Origin: Argopecten irradians
Lineage: Eukaryota; Mollusca; Bivalvia; Pectinida; Pectinidae
Assembly (NCBI RefSeq): GCF_041381155.1
Contig: NC_091137.1
Coordinates: 19,389,655 to 19,453,654 of the forward strand
Reading direction: 5' to 3'
DNA length: 64,000 bases
A model generated the notes under the pieces. It worked only from the letters and a program-made list of their open reading frames with translations. It had not been told where the DNA came from and did no database searches. The position numbers were made by a program, and so were the translations under genes. Below are positions 44,201-53,878 of the stretch, piece by piece (the first letter of the stretch is position 1; every line of letters begins with the position of its first letter).

Positions 44201-47200
44201 TGAATGAAGTATATTTGTATATCATTTGTGAGCATGATTTAGGTACAAATATATGATTATTTCATTAATATCGATGTATAGGAATTAACACATTACCTAT
44301 TTCGTCCTCACACAGTGCTCCTTTAAAATTAGATGCGCACGTGCAAGTATAGTTCCATTCACCACTAACACAGGTCGCTCCGTTCTCACACTGGTGATTT
44401 ACACAGTAGTCTGGGGCAATCTCACAGTTGTCTCCCGTGTATCCGCCCTTACACTCACATCGGTATCCATTCAACAGGTTCTCACAAAAATGGCCTCCAC
44501 ATGGACTCGAGTCACACTCGTCTACTTCTAGAAATGTGAGATAAATATTTATGCTTTCGTATCATTTTTGATGATGGACCTAGATATTAAATGGAACACT
44601 TGCTTAATACGTTCTTATAAAAGAATTATCTAACAATAAACACTTTTTTTTCTGTTTGCCTACAAAAAAGTGAAGATTGTGTTTTTAGATTTTCTTACCG
44701 TCACACATTGAAGGTGTGTCGATGTCTATTCCTATCTTATGTTTGAAGTTGTCCATGGTGTAAACAGCGTCTTCGCCGCTGGGTGTACATGTTGTAATAT
44801 CCGTCTGTATATCCACATCACTTCTACTGGTGTTTTTCATTTGTAGTCCAGATATACGACAGCCTAAAACCGCCAACAGAAACATAAGATGTTTTTTTTT
44901 AAATATAAACGATTAATAACCGCATTCAAACACTTAAATGACATATAAATATCCTTGCAATTTCTCTATATCTTACCTAGATAGCCGTTTACCGGTAATT
45001 GGTAACCGAATTTGAAGGAAATATATATGAATATAACAATTCAAACTATTGAAAAGGAAGGCCATTTTGAGTGTGAACCATTAACTTACTGCCGTTGTTC
45101 CCGATGCTTTGTGACATCTGAAGATGGAATCCACTCGCCATGATGTATCCTATAGAAACTGGAGTAGAGCCCACAGTATTACCATGGATCATCAGTTCGG
45201 CCCGGAGGGCGGTATTGGACCACCTCACCGTGATATGAGTCCAACCGTTCATTGTTACCTGGATAGTGGATCTGTTGAATAAACATTGTATAACTATACA
45301 GAAATATCAAGCATACATGATTTGATTATTTTTACTGACTTTTATAATTGAAAATGTGATTGAAAAGAATAATTGTCTAGTAAATGGCATGTCTTGAGGT
45401 ACGGACAAAACACAGAGTTCGATGCTACATTTGAACTACAATGATGAAACATCAGCAATGAGCTTGGCCATAATCATTTCGTGTGTGTATATCTGATTAA
45501 TGATATAGTTTCAGGCCAGATGACAAGAGGTAAAGGTTCGAGTAACATCGTTATAGCCTTATAAAGAAATTGACAGCAATATTTTCATGAGATCTGTATA
45601 AGTTTACAAAGTGCTGACGGACTGATCAGTGACGGAAGAAAAATCTTCCGTCATCCTGATATCTAGCTATAGACAAAAGCATACCCAAATAGCTCGAAGT
45701 TTTGACGATCAAGTATATTTAGCATGGATTCATAAGTACCGCCCCTGAAAAACCCAAACGATGGTCGGATGACATTTCCGAGAGGGCAATTCATCCAAAA
45801 CATCAGAGTGAATGCTTCTAGTGATGCTGTTATATCCGCAAAAGTTACATTTTGTTCTGGCGAGCTTAGGACGACGTCATACGCTAAAACATAAAGGTTT
45901 CATATTTTTAATCTGAAAATTTGCATTATACATACCATGCTTATTTTCATTACAAATGATCTGTAACTGCAGGCTTAAACGAAATAATCATAGCACTTTG
46001 CTGTTAAAATCTGATCATGTACATTAAAATGTATTATACTCAGTTAATTATTCAAACAAAAAAGCACACATTACTGATGATTTGTATTTGCAGGCTGAAA
46101 CAAAACAAAGCACTTAACGACAAAAAAAGTCCAAAAATTGGATGGCCTAATAATTAGTTGTTAGAGGTTTTATATACAAGCACATTGCTTTTTCATCATG
46201 TCTATTTATAGAATAAGCATAGTTCTATACACAGATAAATGTGCGCCCTCGAAACCACCACGAGGTGTTTGTGTGACTGGAACTGTGTGATTTCAATGAA
46301 AAATACATTGTATGTTTATTTTGCTGAAACTTACTCGTACAGGTAGAAGCAGAGTTTTGTCCGCTTGCTATTGTAGTTTTTACCCATATCACATTTATTG
46401 CAACTCTTGCTGTTCGCATTCGGTTGGTATTCGCCAGGTGGGCATTTCGTACAGGGGATGACTGCGGAGGCTGAGTAACTTCCTGCCGGACACACAGCTG
46501 TAAACAATATAAGATCAATAATAATAATAAAAAAAAATTCGTTTGAAACAACGTCCAAGGTGCAATGGTAGTATTTAATACTCGAGATAAATCGGTGAAA
46601 TATTAAATGACACCAATAGATTAATCAGAAAAACATAATCATACTTACGGAAAACATTCCGAGATGTTTTTCCTGCCTGTTTTCTTTCGTAGACATATCT
46701 ATGGGACATGCTTTTACATGTTGTTTGGTGGGACTCATCCTGGTAGGTTCCTACTGGACACTTAGCACAATCGGAAAATAGTGGCTTCATAATACTTCCC
46801 AGTAGCACAGCCCTCTGTACAGATGTGAAAAGTATGACTAGAATACAGTTGTTTCTAGCAAATAGAGTTTGCGGATACGAGATATTCTCATAGGTTTTTT
46901 CCCAAGAGAGTATATGATGAAGATAAATCAGATAAACAAAAGCGTGAGTGATGCCTAAATAATGTAAACTGAGTATCGACATAAATAATATCGTATTAAA
47001 CACAGCTAAAGACCATCAAATAAAAAAACATGACAGTAAGTTTGCGCCTTTGCACAATTTTGTTATCTGACAGCACTTTGGCAAACCATTAAAATGTTTG
47101 ATGTTTCTAAATCGTGACACTTTCACACTTACCACAGTTAGGAATGTATCCGTAGTATTTTGCCGTTTGTCCGAATGGACATTCCATCATCGGCCATTTA

Positions 47201-47526
47201 TCAGCAGTTATCTCTTATCAGGACTTATACCATTATACGATATATTACCTCCTCCGCTGGCTATCTCATTTTCAATTGCATCTATGATGTCATAAAGATC
47301 TTGGTCATTTCGTTGCAAGTCGTCTGCCGTCGTGCCTCCTACCCAAACTAGTTCGAATGTAAGCTTAAATGTCAGTACGTTTGTTGAACGTTTGACACGG
47401 TAAGATAAATTCTCTGTCATGTATAGAGGAAGGACGCCATCTACCGGTATATTGACCATTTGTCTCCCGCTTCCGTCTAGAGGTCCACAGGCCCACAGAT
47501 CACTTCAATATCATCACGTATACAAC
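38052..47526 (-). CDS. Modular transmembrane protein: Cys-rich, LamG-like, EGF, TSP1, sushi-like, mucin, TM (5' end missing)
   Basis: Exons in transcript order are 47526-47133, 46814-46649, 46497-46335, 45883-45685, 45271-45090, 44863-44699, 44527-44297, 43842-43672, 43552-43358, 42797-42528, 41999-~41761, 40173-39089, 38807-38702 and 38271-38052/38093. Domain borders are mostly phase 1. The order is GCC2/GCC3-like cysteine repeats, LamG/pentraxin-like, EGF x2, TSP1, sushi-like, two unrecognised extracellular exons, Thr/Pro mucin, TM and a short tail. That suggests a cell-surface adhesion or recognition protein of the SVEP1-like mosaic type. No signal peptide or first exon is seen: a LINE lies about 100 bases upstream of the first exon. 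Exons 45.9-42.5 kb are clean, while the three 5' exons and the mucin exon contain frame breaks. It is either a pseudogene or a poorly polished assembly stretch. Confidence 0.7.
38702..38807 (-). CDS. Mosaic gene, transmembrane exon
   Basis: GPPKIVLIAVIIAVCIAVLA, then LTIAIVAYF, then the stop-transfer KVRKNSR. The acceptor CGTTACAG|GA and donor TTCCAG|GTAAGT are strong. The frame joins the end of the mucin exon in phase 1 and leaves in phase 2. Confidence 0.88.
39089..40173 (-). CDS. Mosaic gene, Thr/Pro mucin exon (21-bp VNTR)
   Basis: It starts VEATTTSTVSSTTGSSSTST, then about 40 copies of a 21-bp unit encoding TPTTTTT (variants TNTPTTT, TTMPTTT and TTAT). It ends ATTSSNVAAISSTDRQTSSV and GSTEHLEG before the donor GAAG|GTATTT. 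Such domains are densely O-glycosylated stalks. The array has two one-base insertions close together (an extra T near 39834 and an extra G near 39851), which move the frame by two and end it at 39797. The opposite-strand Val/Gly frame is a shadow. Confidence 0.75.
40175..41700. other. Intron, no exon recognised
   Basis: A missing linker exon may lie here, because the phases of the neighbouring exons do not join. None could be identified. Confidence 0.4.
41761..41999 (-). CDS. Mosaic gene, extracellular exon with uncertain 3' end
   Basis: Acceptor CATATAG|TG opens VSADLQTYIDAITELEQTAQ, then SVECPTIVQSTYIETHHHAR and CCDNVCPERPP, and stops at TGA 41761. One base off, NGLLQSQTETGREACDST continues with a cysteine pattern more like the rest of the protein, so another one-base break near GTGTGCCC is possible. 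No donor of matching phase toward the mucin exon was found. Confidence 0.5.
42528..42797 (-). CDS. Mosaic gene, unrecognised extracellular exon with RRKR site
   Basis: A 90-residue intact exon: RPGQRLTLDTSVKYPSVLPC ... AAGEAQCVRNNACTMSVSTT ... GCSSRRKRNTG, then a hydrophobic/acidic stretch (ISFIINLEDLNDFNLTALLE). SSRRKRN matches a furin-type processing site, followed by SEA-like spacing before the mucin region; the SEA comparison is only a suggestion. Confidence 0.65.
42898..43315. mobile_element. Foldback element with tRNA-like ends
   Basis: 42980-43048 and 43225-43292 are inverted copies (GGTTCCGATCACTTACGAT with ATCGTAAGTGATCGGAACC, and ACTATCTCATAGT with ACTATGAGATAGT). On the - strand both ends carry tRNA A-box-like sequence: TAGCTCAGTCGGTA, and GAGTCGGTAGAGCGG with a B-box-like GGATTCGAGTC. 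It lies in the intron between the sushi-like exon and the 42.7 kb exon. Confidence 0.75.
43358..43552 (-). CDS. Mosaic gene, sushi/CCP-like exon
   Basis: The frame GCVTEGDYTRCGIVCETGME then YYECGANTSFEWNGIPPSC ends in the Y-x-C...W...P-x-C pattern of CCP domains. The N-terminal part (ECEPFGLLLLQ) supplies a further cysteine. The exon is intact, with acceptor TATTGTAG and donor TCGC|GTAAGT. Confidence 0.75.
43672..43842 (-). CDS. Mosaic gene, thrombospondin type 1 domain
   Basis: NGNWAEWGTYSVCSQTCNGG, then TKTRVRTCTNPSP, then ADCSGNSQDQVVCNTEPCP. This has the W-xx-W-xx-C start, the C-SxTC-GG core, the R-x-R basic groove and six cysteines. The exon is intact with phase-1 ends. Confidence 0.93.
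44297..44527 (-). CDS. Mosaic gene, two EGF-like domains
   Basis: The first domain is calcium-binding type (VDECDSSPCGGHFCEN then GYRCECKGGYTGDNCE). The second is YCVNHQCENGATCVSG then YTCTCASNFKGALCEDE. All twelve cysteines are present. Both domains sit in one exon bounded by phase-1 introns. Confidence 0.9.
44699..44863 (-). CDS. Mosaic gene, unrecognised 55-residue exon
   Basis: SCRISGLQMKNTSRSDVDIQ is followed by TDITTCTPSGEDAVYTMDNF and ends MCDG. It has three cysteines, an intact frame and phase-1 ends. It may complete the lectin-like fold or be a linker. Confidence 0.65.
45090..45271 (-). CDS. Mosaic gene, LamG/pentraxin-like domain, second half
   Basis: STIQVTMNGWTHITVRWSN carries the W-xHI-x-V-x-W signature strand of LamG/pentraxin domains. 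LMIHGNTVGSTPVSIGYI follows. The frame is intact and the exon ends GGCA|GTAAGT in phase 1. Confidence 0.72.
45685..45883 (-). CDS. Mosaic gene, LamG/pentraxin-like domain, first half
   Basis: Intact exon: YDVVLSSPEQNVTFADITAS, then LEAFTLMFWMNCPLG, then FGFFRGGTYESMLNIL. This is the early strands of a concanavalin-A-like lectin fold. It ends GG|GTATGC in phase 2 and joins the 45271-45090 exon in frame. Confidence 0.7.
46335..46497 (-). CDS. Mosaic gene, second GCC2/GCC3-like exon (one frame break)
   Basis: VCPAGSYSASAVIPCTKCPP continues GEYQPNANSKSCNKCDMGK. After the AAAAA run the family pattern (KTTIASGQNSASTCT) is found one base out of frame, as if one A were extra. The splice sites TTTACAG|CTG and ACGA|GTAAGT are good. 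Confidence 0.6.
46649..46814 (-). CDS. Mosaic gene, GCC2/GCC3-like cysteine-rich exon (frame breaks)
   Basis: The acceptor TCTGTACAG|AGGG and donor TTTTCC|GTAAGT are intact. The pieces read EGCATGKYYEA, then DCAKCPVGTYQDESHQTTCK, then CPIDMSTKE, then TGRKNISECF, each one base out of frame with the last. Each step fits one extra base: a C, an A between GC and TG, and an A in GAAAAC. The pattern CPVGTYQ...TTC...CP belongs to the ephrin-receptor-like cysteine-rich family. Confidence 0.55.
47133..47526 (-). CDS. Mosaic gene, most 5' visible exon (two frame breaks)
   Basis: A good acceptor (pyrimidine run, then AACTCCAG|GTTG) opens CIRDDIEVICGPVD, which meets a stop. One base away the frame continues DGSGRQMVNIPVDGVLPLY through an 83-codon stretch (47459-47208) rich in acidic residues. 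A second break then leads to EITADKWPMMECPFGQTAKY and PNC before the donor CTGTG|GTAAGT. Both breaks look like one missing base. The domain is unrecognised, but the CPFGQ...PNC end suits the start of a cysteine-rich module. Confidence 0.5.
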
Positions 47527-47619
47527 CTGGAGTTACGTGAGGAAAAAAAATGAAATTCTTTTTAAAAGGAATTATTTGATTGATATTAGATACATCAAAT
47601 TCAAACATTTCTATTTTTC

Positions 47620-50600
47620 TTTTCAGGAGGCCAAGGCTACAACCTGCGACCTTCAATGTTTAGAGGGATTAGAGCATTTCTAATCTTACAATGCAAAGAT
47701 ATTGAAACACATACGAACTCTGATGATCACGGTAAATTAACCTTTATCTACAAAGGTGGAGCTAAACAGATGATATTCAGCTCAGAAGGAGACTACTCAG
47801 TAAACTAACAGTGTGTTGTGGCATAGCCTGTGAATTTACTGCTGCTGAAAAGAGAGGTAAATGCATTCATGTGAAACAGAACTTATAACATCAACTACAA
47901 ACTGTGATAACGGGATATAAAGCACTGAAGTCGGTGATATTGACGCACAATGATGCAACTGTAATATTTCTGGACATACCATATCGGTCTACTGAACATT
48001 GGAATTACGAAAAGGTCACCCAAGTAGTCAGGATTTCAAATCCGTAGACTGTAACATTAATGAATCTATAGACGGCCTAAATTCAGAAATGAGGCTTAAA
48101 CCGCATCTCAACACGGAATACCCAGCGTCAAGACTATCTCAGGACATTATTTCAAAGCAGTCAAAACAAAAAATAAAAAACCACCTCATACAAAAAAAAA
48201 ACCCACTTTACATTGTATAATGATGGGATCCACCCCGGAAAATGAGCTAGCGAGACTGTGGGCACTACGTATCCAACACTACATAAGGAGACATCATGAT
48301 CATCTTACGACCTAATTAGACGAAAACAGTATAACAGTATTATAGGGAGTGTCCTGTAAAAACTGTTTTTAAACGTATCTATAAAAACATATCAGTCACT
48401 ATGGATAACATGATCACCTCAAACTCCCTTGCCATCAAATCAAACAAAAGGACCAGACTCGCCAGTAACTCCTGCCCAAAATGGGAACAACTTTATTTAA
48501 GAGGAAACAGATTTCATCCCGATGTTCCGTGTGCGGTCTCAAATACTGCATTGCATGTACCAAGTTTTCCAAAGTACTGATAGAATCTATAGGAAAGGAG
48601 GACGGACAGAACTGCATGTGGACGTGCACTGTGTGCAAATCTAACTTTCAAACAATGCATAACATGCAAACAGCCATAGCTAACTTGGATACTACAAACG
48701 ACCTCCAACTCAAAACTATCGAGAAGAAAATAGATTCAATTGATAAAACAATATCCGGTAAAGCAAAACGGAAGTCAACAAAATGAGACACCGCCTGGTG
48801 GAGGAAATAAACTCAAAGTGTAAAAGAAAAAATAGCGGAAGAGGTTCGAGGTGGAGTCAGAAAAATCGAGGATCAAAAATCAATAATGCTATACCTAATT
48901 ATCTTCAATCTCCCTGAATCCTCCAAAAACCACAAGTGAAAGTAAAAAAGAGGAGGACATAACTTAGAAGTAAAAAGTGCTATAAGGCTGGGAAACAAGA
49001 CCGAAAATAAAACTAGACCACTAAAGGTGACTTTGGATAGTAAACTCAAACGGAGGCAAATTATAGAAAATGCTAGAAACATAAAGCAAAAAAGCCCCTA
49101 GGCAGCTACAAAAGGCTATCGTTGTTAAAGACTTAACCCCAGCGCAACGTGAAAAAGAATAAAAAAGAAGAGAGAGCAAAGCTAAAAATCCTACACCATT
49201 TAGAACTCCTACCAACAAACAACCCAACTCCATCCAACGCCTCCGCCAGTGTGCATATATAGAGATTCAACGAACAGTGGAGACGAAAACGATGACCCAA
49301 CTAAAATATACTGCAATGATTTCAACAATACAATTATGATCGATAGTATGTCTATGGGAAAGGCCAGGTATGAGAATAGGGAGTGCCCTGTCTCTTATCC
49401 CAGGTCTCCACATAAGTAAAATAACATCTGATGTAGACGAATCAATCAACTCAACGGACCGTTATATTGATGAGAATTTTAGCAATTTTAACTCTAGTGT
49501 AAATACCAGCTCTTTTAGCCAAGCTACTATCATGATAGCTGAACACATAAACGTTTGATATACCAACGCAGATAGCCTAAGAAATAAAAAAAGAAGACTT
49601 GAAGTGTTGGAGCAATGTAGCTATGACATTGTAGCCATTACTGAACTATTACAAAAAAAAAAAAAAAAAAAAAACCAGGAATAATTGTAACCTACAACTA
49701 GAAGTCAACATTCCAAATTACAAACTATTCAGCAAGGAAATCGAGGGCTATACAGGTAGAGGCGTCTGTGTTCATATAAAAAAATTATCAGTGCATCAGA
49801 GGTTATACATCTTGAGTCCAAACCATATAAAAATACTCAGCTGTGGAAATGAAAACTAAACTCCATGGATTGGCTTCTTTTCCAATGTATATATAGAAGT
49901 CCAAATGCATCAAACCTCTCGATCCAGGAACTAAGGAAAGTGATATCAGTACAGCAATGCCGTAATCATAAATGCACCCATGTAGTGAGTGTTGGAGATT
50001 TCAACATCAAAAACATATCAACTGGGAAAATGAAACAACAGCCACAAGTGAACACCTACCAGCCAAAATTTATGGAAAATTGTAGTGACAACTTTCTATT
50101 CCAATACATAAATACTCCAACAAGAATAACAAGCAACGAGGAACCATCTATTCTGGATATGATATTTACAAATGAGGCCAACATGATAGAAAACCTTGAA
50201 ATAAATGCACCATTAGGCAACAGTGACCATGCAACTTTAAATTCAACTTAAGGTTATACTGTGAACCAACTACAACTGCCCTTATACTAAACTACAACAA
50301 AGGAAACTACGAACGCATCAGGCTAAACCTGGGATAATATAGAGTGGGGCACTAATATTTGTGATTCTGTGGAGGAGACTTGGGAACACTTTACTGATAT
50401 AATCAATCAAGAAATCAAAGAAAAACGTACAAGAGTGTAAAGCGACTTCCAAAAAGTTGCATACACCGTGGATGAAGAACAGTGCTCGCGACGCTATCAA
50501 AATAAAGAAAAAACGCCGGAAAAATTTGACACAGTTCCTAAAAAAAAAGGCTACTATCTAAACTGAAAAGCTGCAGATACAAGATTTTCTATCCAATCGC

Positions 50601-51690
50601 AAGCAACAGGTAGTGCTCAACGGTGAATATTCGAATTGGACTGATGTCACAAGTGGAAATCCCCAAAGGGAGCGTTTTAGGACCGATATTATTCCTTATA
50701 TACATCAATGATTTACCAGTTGTACATAACGCCGTCAAAATCTTTGTGGGTGACACAAAACTATGTGGAAATGTCAACTCAGTACAAAGAAAAAAGATTG
50801 TTTCCAGAAAGACATTGACAATCTAGTTTTATTGGTCTAATACCTGGCAACTTCGGGTTCAATTTTGGTAAATGTAAATATCTACACCTGGGACAGAATC
50901 CAAGTAAGGAATACACAATGGAAAATGAAAATACGCGAGTTCCGATTGAAGAAGTAAAAGAAGAAAAAGACCTAGGAGTTATCATAGATAACAAACTAAA
51001 ATTTTCGAATCACATTCAGATGGCTGTTAAAAAGCAAATAGAGTACCGGATTTGATTAGAAGAACATTCAAGTATATGAACAAAACTACGTTTCTACACT
51101 GTACAAATCACTGGTAAGGCCACATCTAGAATATATCTCACCGTTATGGTCTGTTGTCTTTAAAAAGACACATAAAGCATAGAAAACGTCCAACGAAGAG
51201 CAACCAAACTAGCGGTGACAATTAAAGACAAATCCTATACTGAAAGACTTATCGAGTTAGGACTACCAACACTCCAATACAGAAGAGCGAGGATGGATAT
51301 GATCGAAAATCTTCCGAATCATAAGTGATATTGACCAATGTGACAAAAAACAGTCTATTCAGCTTTAACAGTCAAACAAGAACAAGAGGTCACTAAAAAA
51401 AAACACTCACTTAGGAGTTCAGCAGGCTGAATATCAGGAAACTATCCTTCACCCAAAGAACAATTAATACATGGAACGACCTGACTGATGATGTGATTTC
51501 AGCCAGTACTATGAAGAGTTTTCAAGTCAAGACTAAGCAATCTCTGGAAAAAAAGAAGAAAATAAAGTTCTGTCTCGACTGCTACTACGGCGAACAGGAA
51601 CCGGAAGACATTCAAGAGATGGGTCAGAGAGGCGTCAGCCTATAATTTCAAAACGACATCGAGGACAGGTAACAAGTAAGGTACAATAAA
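47620..51690 (+). pseudogene. CR1-like LINE with SGNH, zinc-finger, endonuclease and RT remnants
   Basis: In order: an SGNH-esterase-like region (VIFLDIPYRSTEHWN at about 47961, DGIHPGK near 48222, then LARLWALRIQHYIRRH); a Cys-rich PHD/zinc block (CSVCGLKYCIACTKF ... MWTCTVC, 48517-48650); and a basic ORF1 part with VVKDLTPAQREK. Next come an AP endonuclease (YTNADSLRNKKRR at 49559, YRSPNAS, GDFN near 49993, GNSDHAT) and RT palm motifs (PKGSVLGPILFLIYINDLP, about 50663-50718; FVGDTK at 50741), then EEKDLGVIIDNKL and LEYISPLW. The RT fingers between about 50490 and 50560 are missing. Many one-base frameshifts and the mutated FADD motif make it inactive. Confidence 0.85.
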
Positions 51691-52234
51691 CAAATGAATT
51701 TCACTTCAAAACTATCGGACACATTGATCTTATTGGTATGAAGAAACACTATACTTGTTATTTTATGTAACAGTGTACCTTATATATAATGTAAATGTGA
51801 TTTATGAAAACCTTAATAAACAAAGTAGGTGTACGTTGTTGCTGTTTAAGTCCCATTATATTTTCGTAATAAATTTAATTGAAAAAAATAGCAAATTTTC
51901 GTCAAATGATAGATTTGATATCCTTATGGCGATATTCCTTAATTAAAAATGTCGTAGTTTAATCAGGATTGTAGCAATGATGGGGAGATTTCGTTGTTAC
52001 GCTCTGTTGGTGCCACAGTCCACACGTAGGTAAAACATCACATATGAGAACCGCTTTGTATAACCTTTGACCCATGGTATGTTTTTGTCAACTGATAGAT
52101 ATTGCAAGACGACGCTTATGCATTTTCATCTTCTTTTTTCTTAATGATTCTTAATGATGTTTTCCAGCACAGGCTCCTTATAGATCCTCTTTGCTGGACT
52201 CATAATATTATTTAGTTACATATTATGATTATAG

Positions 52235-53405
52235 TCACTTCCTAGCTGATATTCTCTTTATAGTTATTGTATTTGATTTCCTGTTCGTTCCAGTGATTGT
52301 CCAATCTGTTTTTGAAGGTGTCCAATGTCTTAGATGTAACGACATGGTCTGGTAGGTTGTTCCATATTGAAGCAATCCTAACGGAGAATGAGTTCTTCCT
52401 GATCAATGTTTTAGTATGCTGGGGGGAATATTTTCAGCGAGTTTGTCCTAGTGCTAGATCTCTCTGATGTGTCGGACCACATCCTTATGAACTGGGTTGC
52501 TCCTTTGTCGTATTTCCCTGTAACTGCCTTGTAGGTTTCTATCATGTCACCTCGTACACGTCTGTAACTCAGGGTTGGGAGTTTTAACTTCTTAAGCCTC
52601 TCAGGATAAGATAGGTTATCCATTCCCGGTAGTTGTTTAGTCGCCTTTCTTTGTACTCCTTCCAACTGTTCAATGTGTTTCATTTTATATGGTCTCCAGA
52701 CAACACTTGCATATTCCAGATGGGTTCTTACCAAAGATTTGTAAAGTGGAATAAATAGTTTAGAATCTAGGAACTTAAATGTTCTTCTGATCATACCGAA
52801 AATTGAAGTTGCTTTTTGTACTTTTTCGCTAATGTGTTTGTCAAATGTAAGCTCTTTATCAAATATGACCCCAAGGTCCTTTTCTTCTTCCACTTCTTCT
52901 AATGTTGTATTATTAAGCACATATCCAGTGTTCCCTCCAGTGTGTTTCCCGACGTGTAGTGACTTGCACTTGTCCTCGTTGAATTTGAGTAGCCAAGTCT
53001 CACTCCAATGTGTGAGTTGCAGCAAATCTTCTTGTATTGACTTTTTGCTTTCTTGTGAGTTAATTATCTGGAATAGTTTTGTGTCGTCCGCAAATAAGTA
53101 AACAGTTGACTTAATCATCTCAGGCAGATCATTTTTATATAGATGACAAACAGCAGCGGCCCCAACACCGAACCCTGAGGTATTCCCGATGTCACTCTGC
53201 CCCACTTGGATGTTTCGCCGTTGATAATAACACGTTGTTGTCTGTTTACTAGGAAGTTCCAACCATGTGAGGGTTTCTTTATTGATTCCATACGCTTCCA
53301 GTTTTTTCATCAGACGGTGAGGGAGACGGTGTCAAATGCCTTTCGGAAATCTAGGTATATACATTCTATATCCAGGGCTCTGTCTTATTTTCGTCGTTTT
53401 ATAAA
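52235..53405 (-). pseudogene. CR1-like LINE reverse transcriptase (5'-truncated)
   Basis: The - strand reads IECIYLDFRKAFDTV, MKKLEAYGINKETLTWLE, a shifted GIPQGSVLGPLLF region, and NDLPEMIKSTVYLFADDTKL with intact catalytic FADD (about 53085-53096). Then WLLKFNEDKCKSLHVGKH, EEVEEEKDLGVIFDKELTFD, SLVRTHLEYASVVWRPY and a C-terminal ASIWNNLPDHVV-like end near 52355. A 299-codon frame (53310-52411) survives. It belongs to the same clade as the 47.6-51.7 kb copy and points toward it, 3' end to 3' end. Confidence 0.85.
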
Positions 53406-53878
53406 TGAGTCTCTTTAAACATCTTACTTAAAATTTTTAAATCTTTTAAAAGCTATTATCTGAGATTGGTCATATGTAAATAGTTAGGGAGTTAACCATG
53501 GAAAGTCAATTACTTGGGAATAAGTAAGTATTAAGCGAACAAACAGTTTTGCACGAGACCATACAATGCACTCTACACAGGTAAGAGCGAAGCGGGTACA
53601 CGCGCTCGATTAAGAGGCAACTGAGGGGTATTCTCTACTTAGTAATACTTCGCTCTTTTGTAGTTTTGGCGTACAAGTGCGTGTTTAAAGTCGTCAGAAT
53701 GGAGTATACAGTTCTACTGAAGTATCGTGTTTTTATTTTGGAAAGAAGAACCAGTTTTATAAGGATGAACATTGAAAAACATTGAATAAATCTAAACATG
53801 TTCTAAATTTCCCCGTGGTGTCACTGGGATTTACCTGGTGATCATCCGGGTACGTACAGGCACATAGGCTAATTTTTA

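Noticed and set aside
48436-48708. - strand frames over the LINE zinc-finger region
   Set aside because: Shadows of the + strand Cys-rich ORF1 segment.
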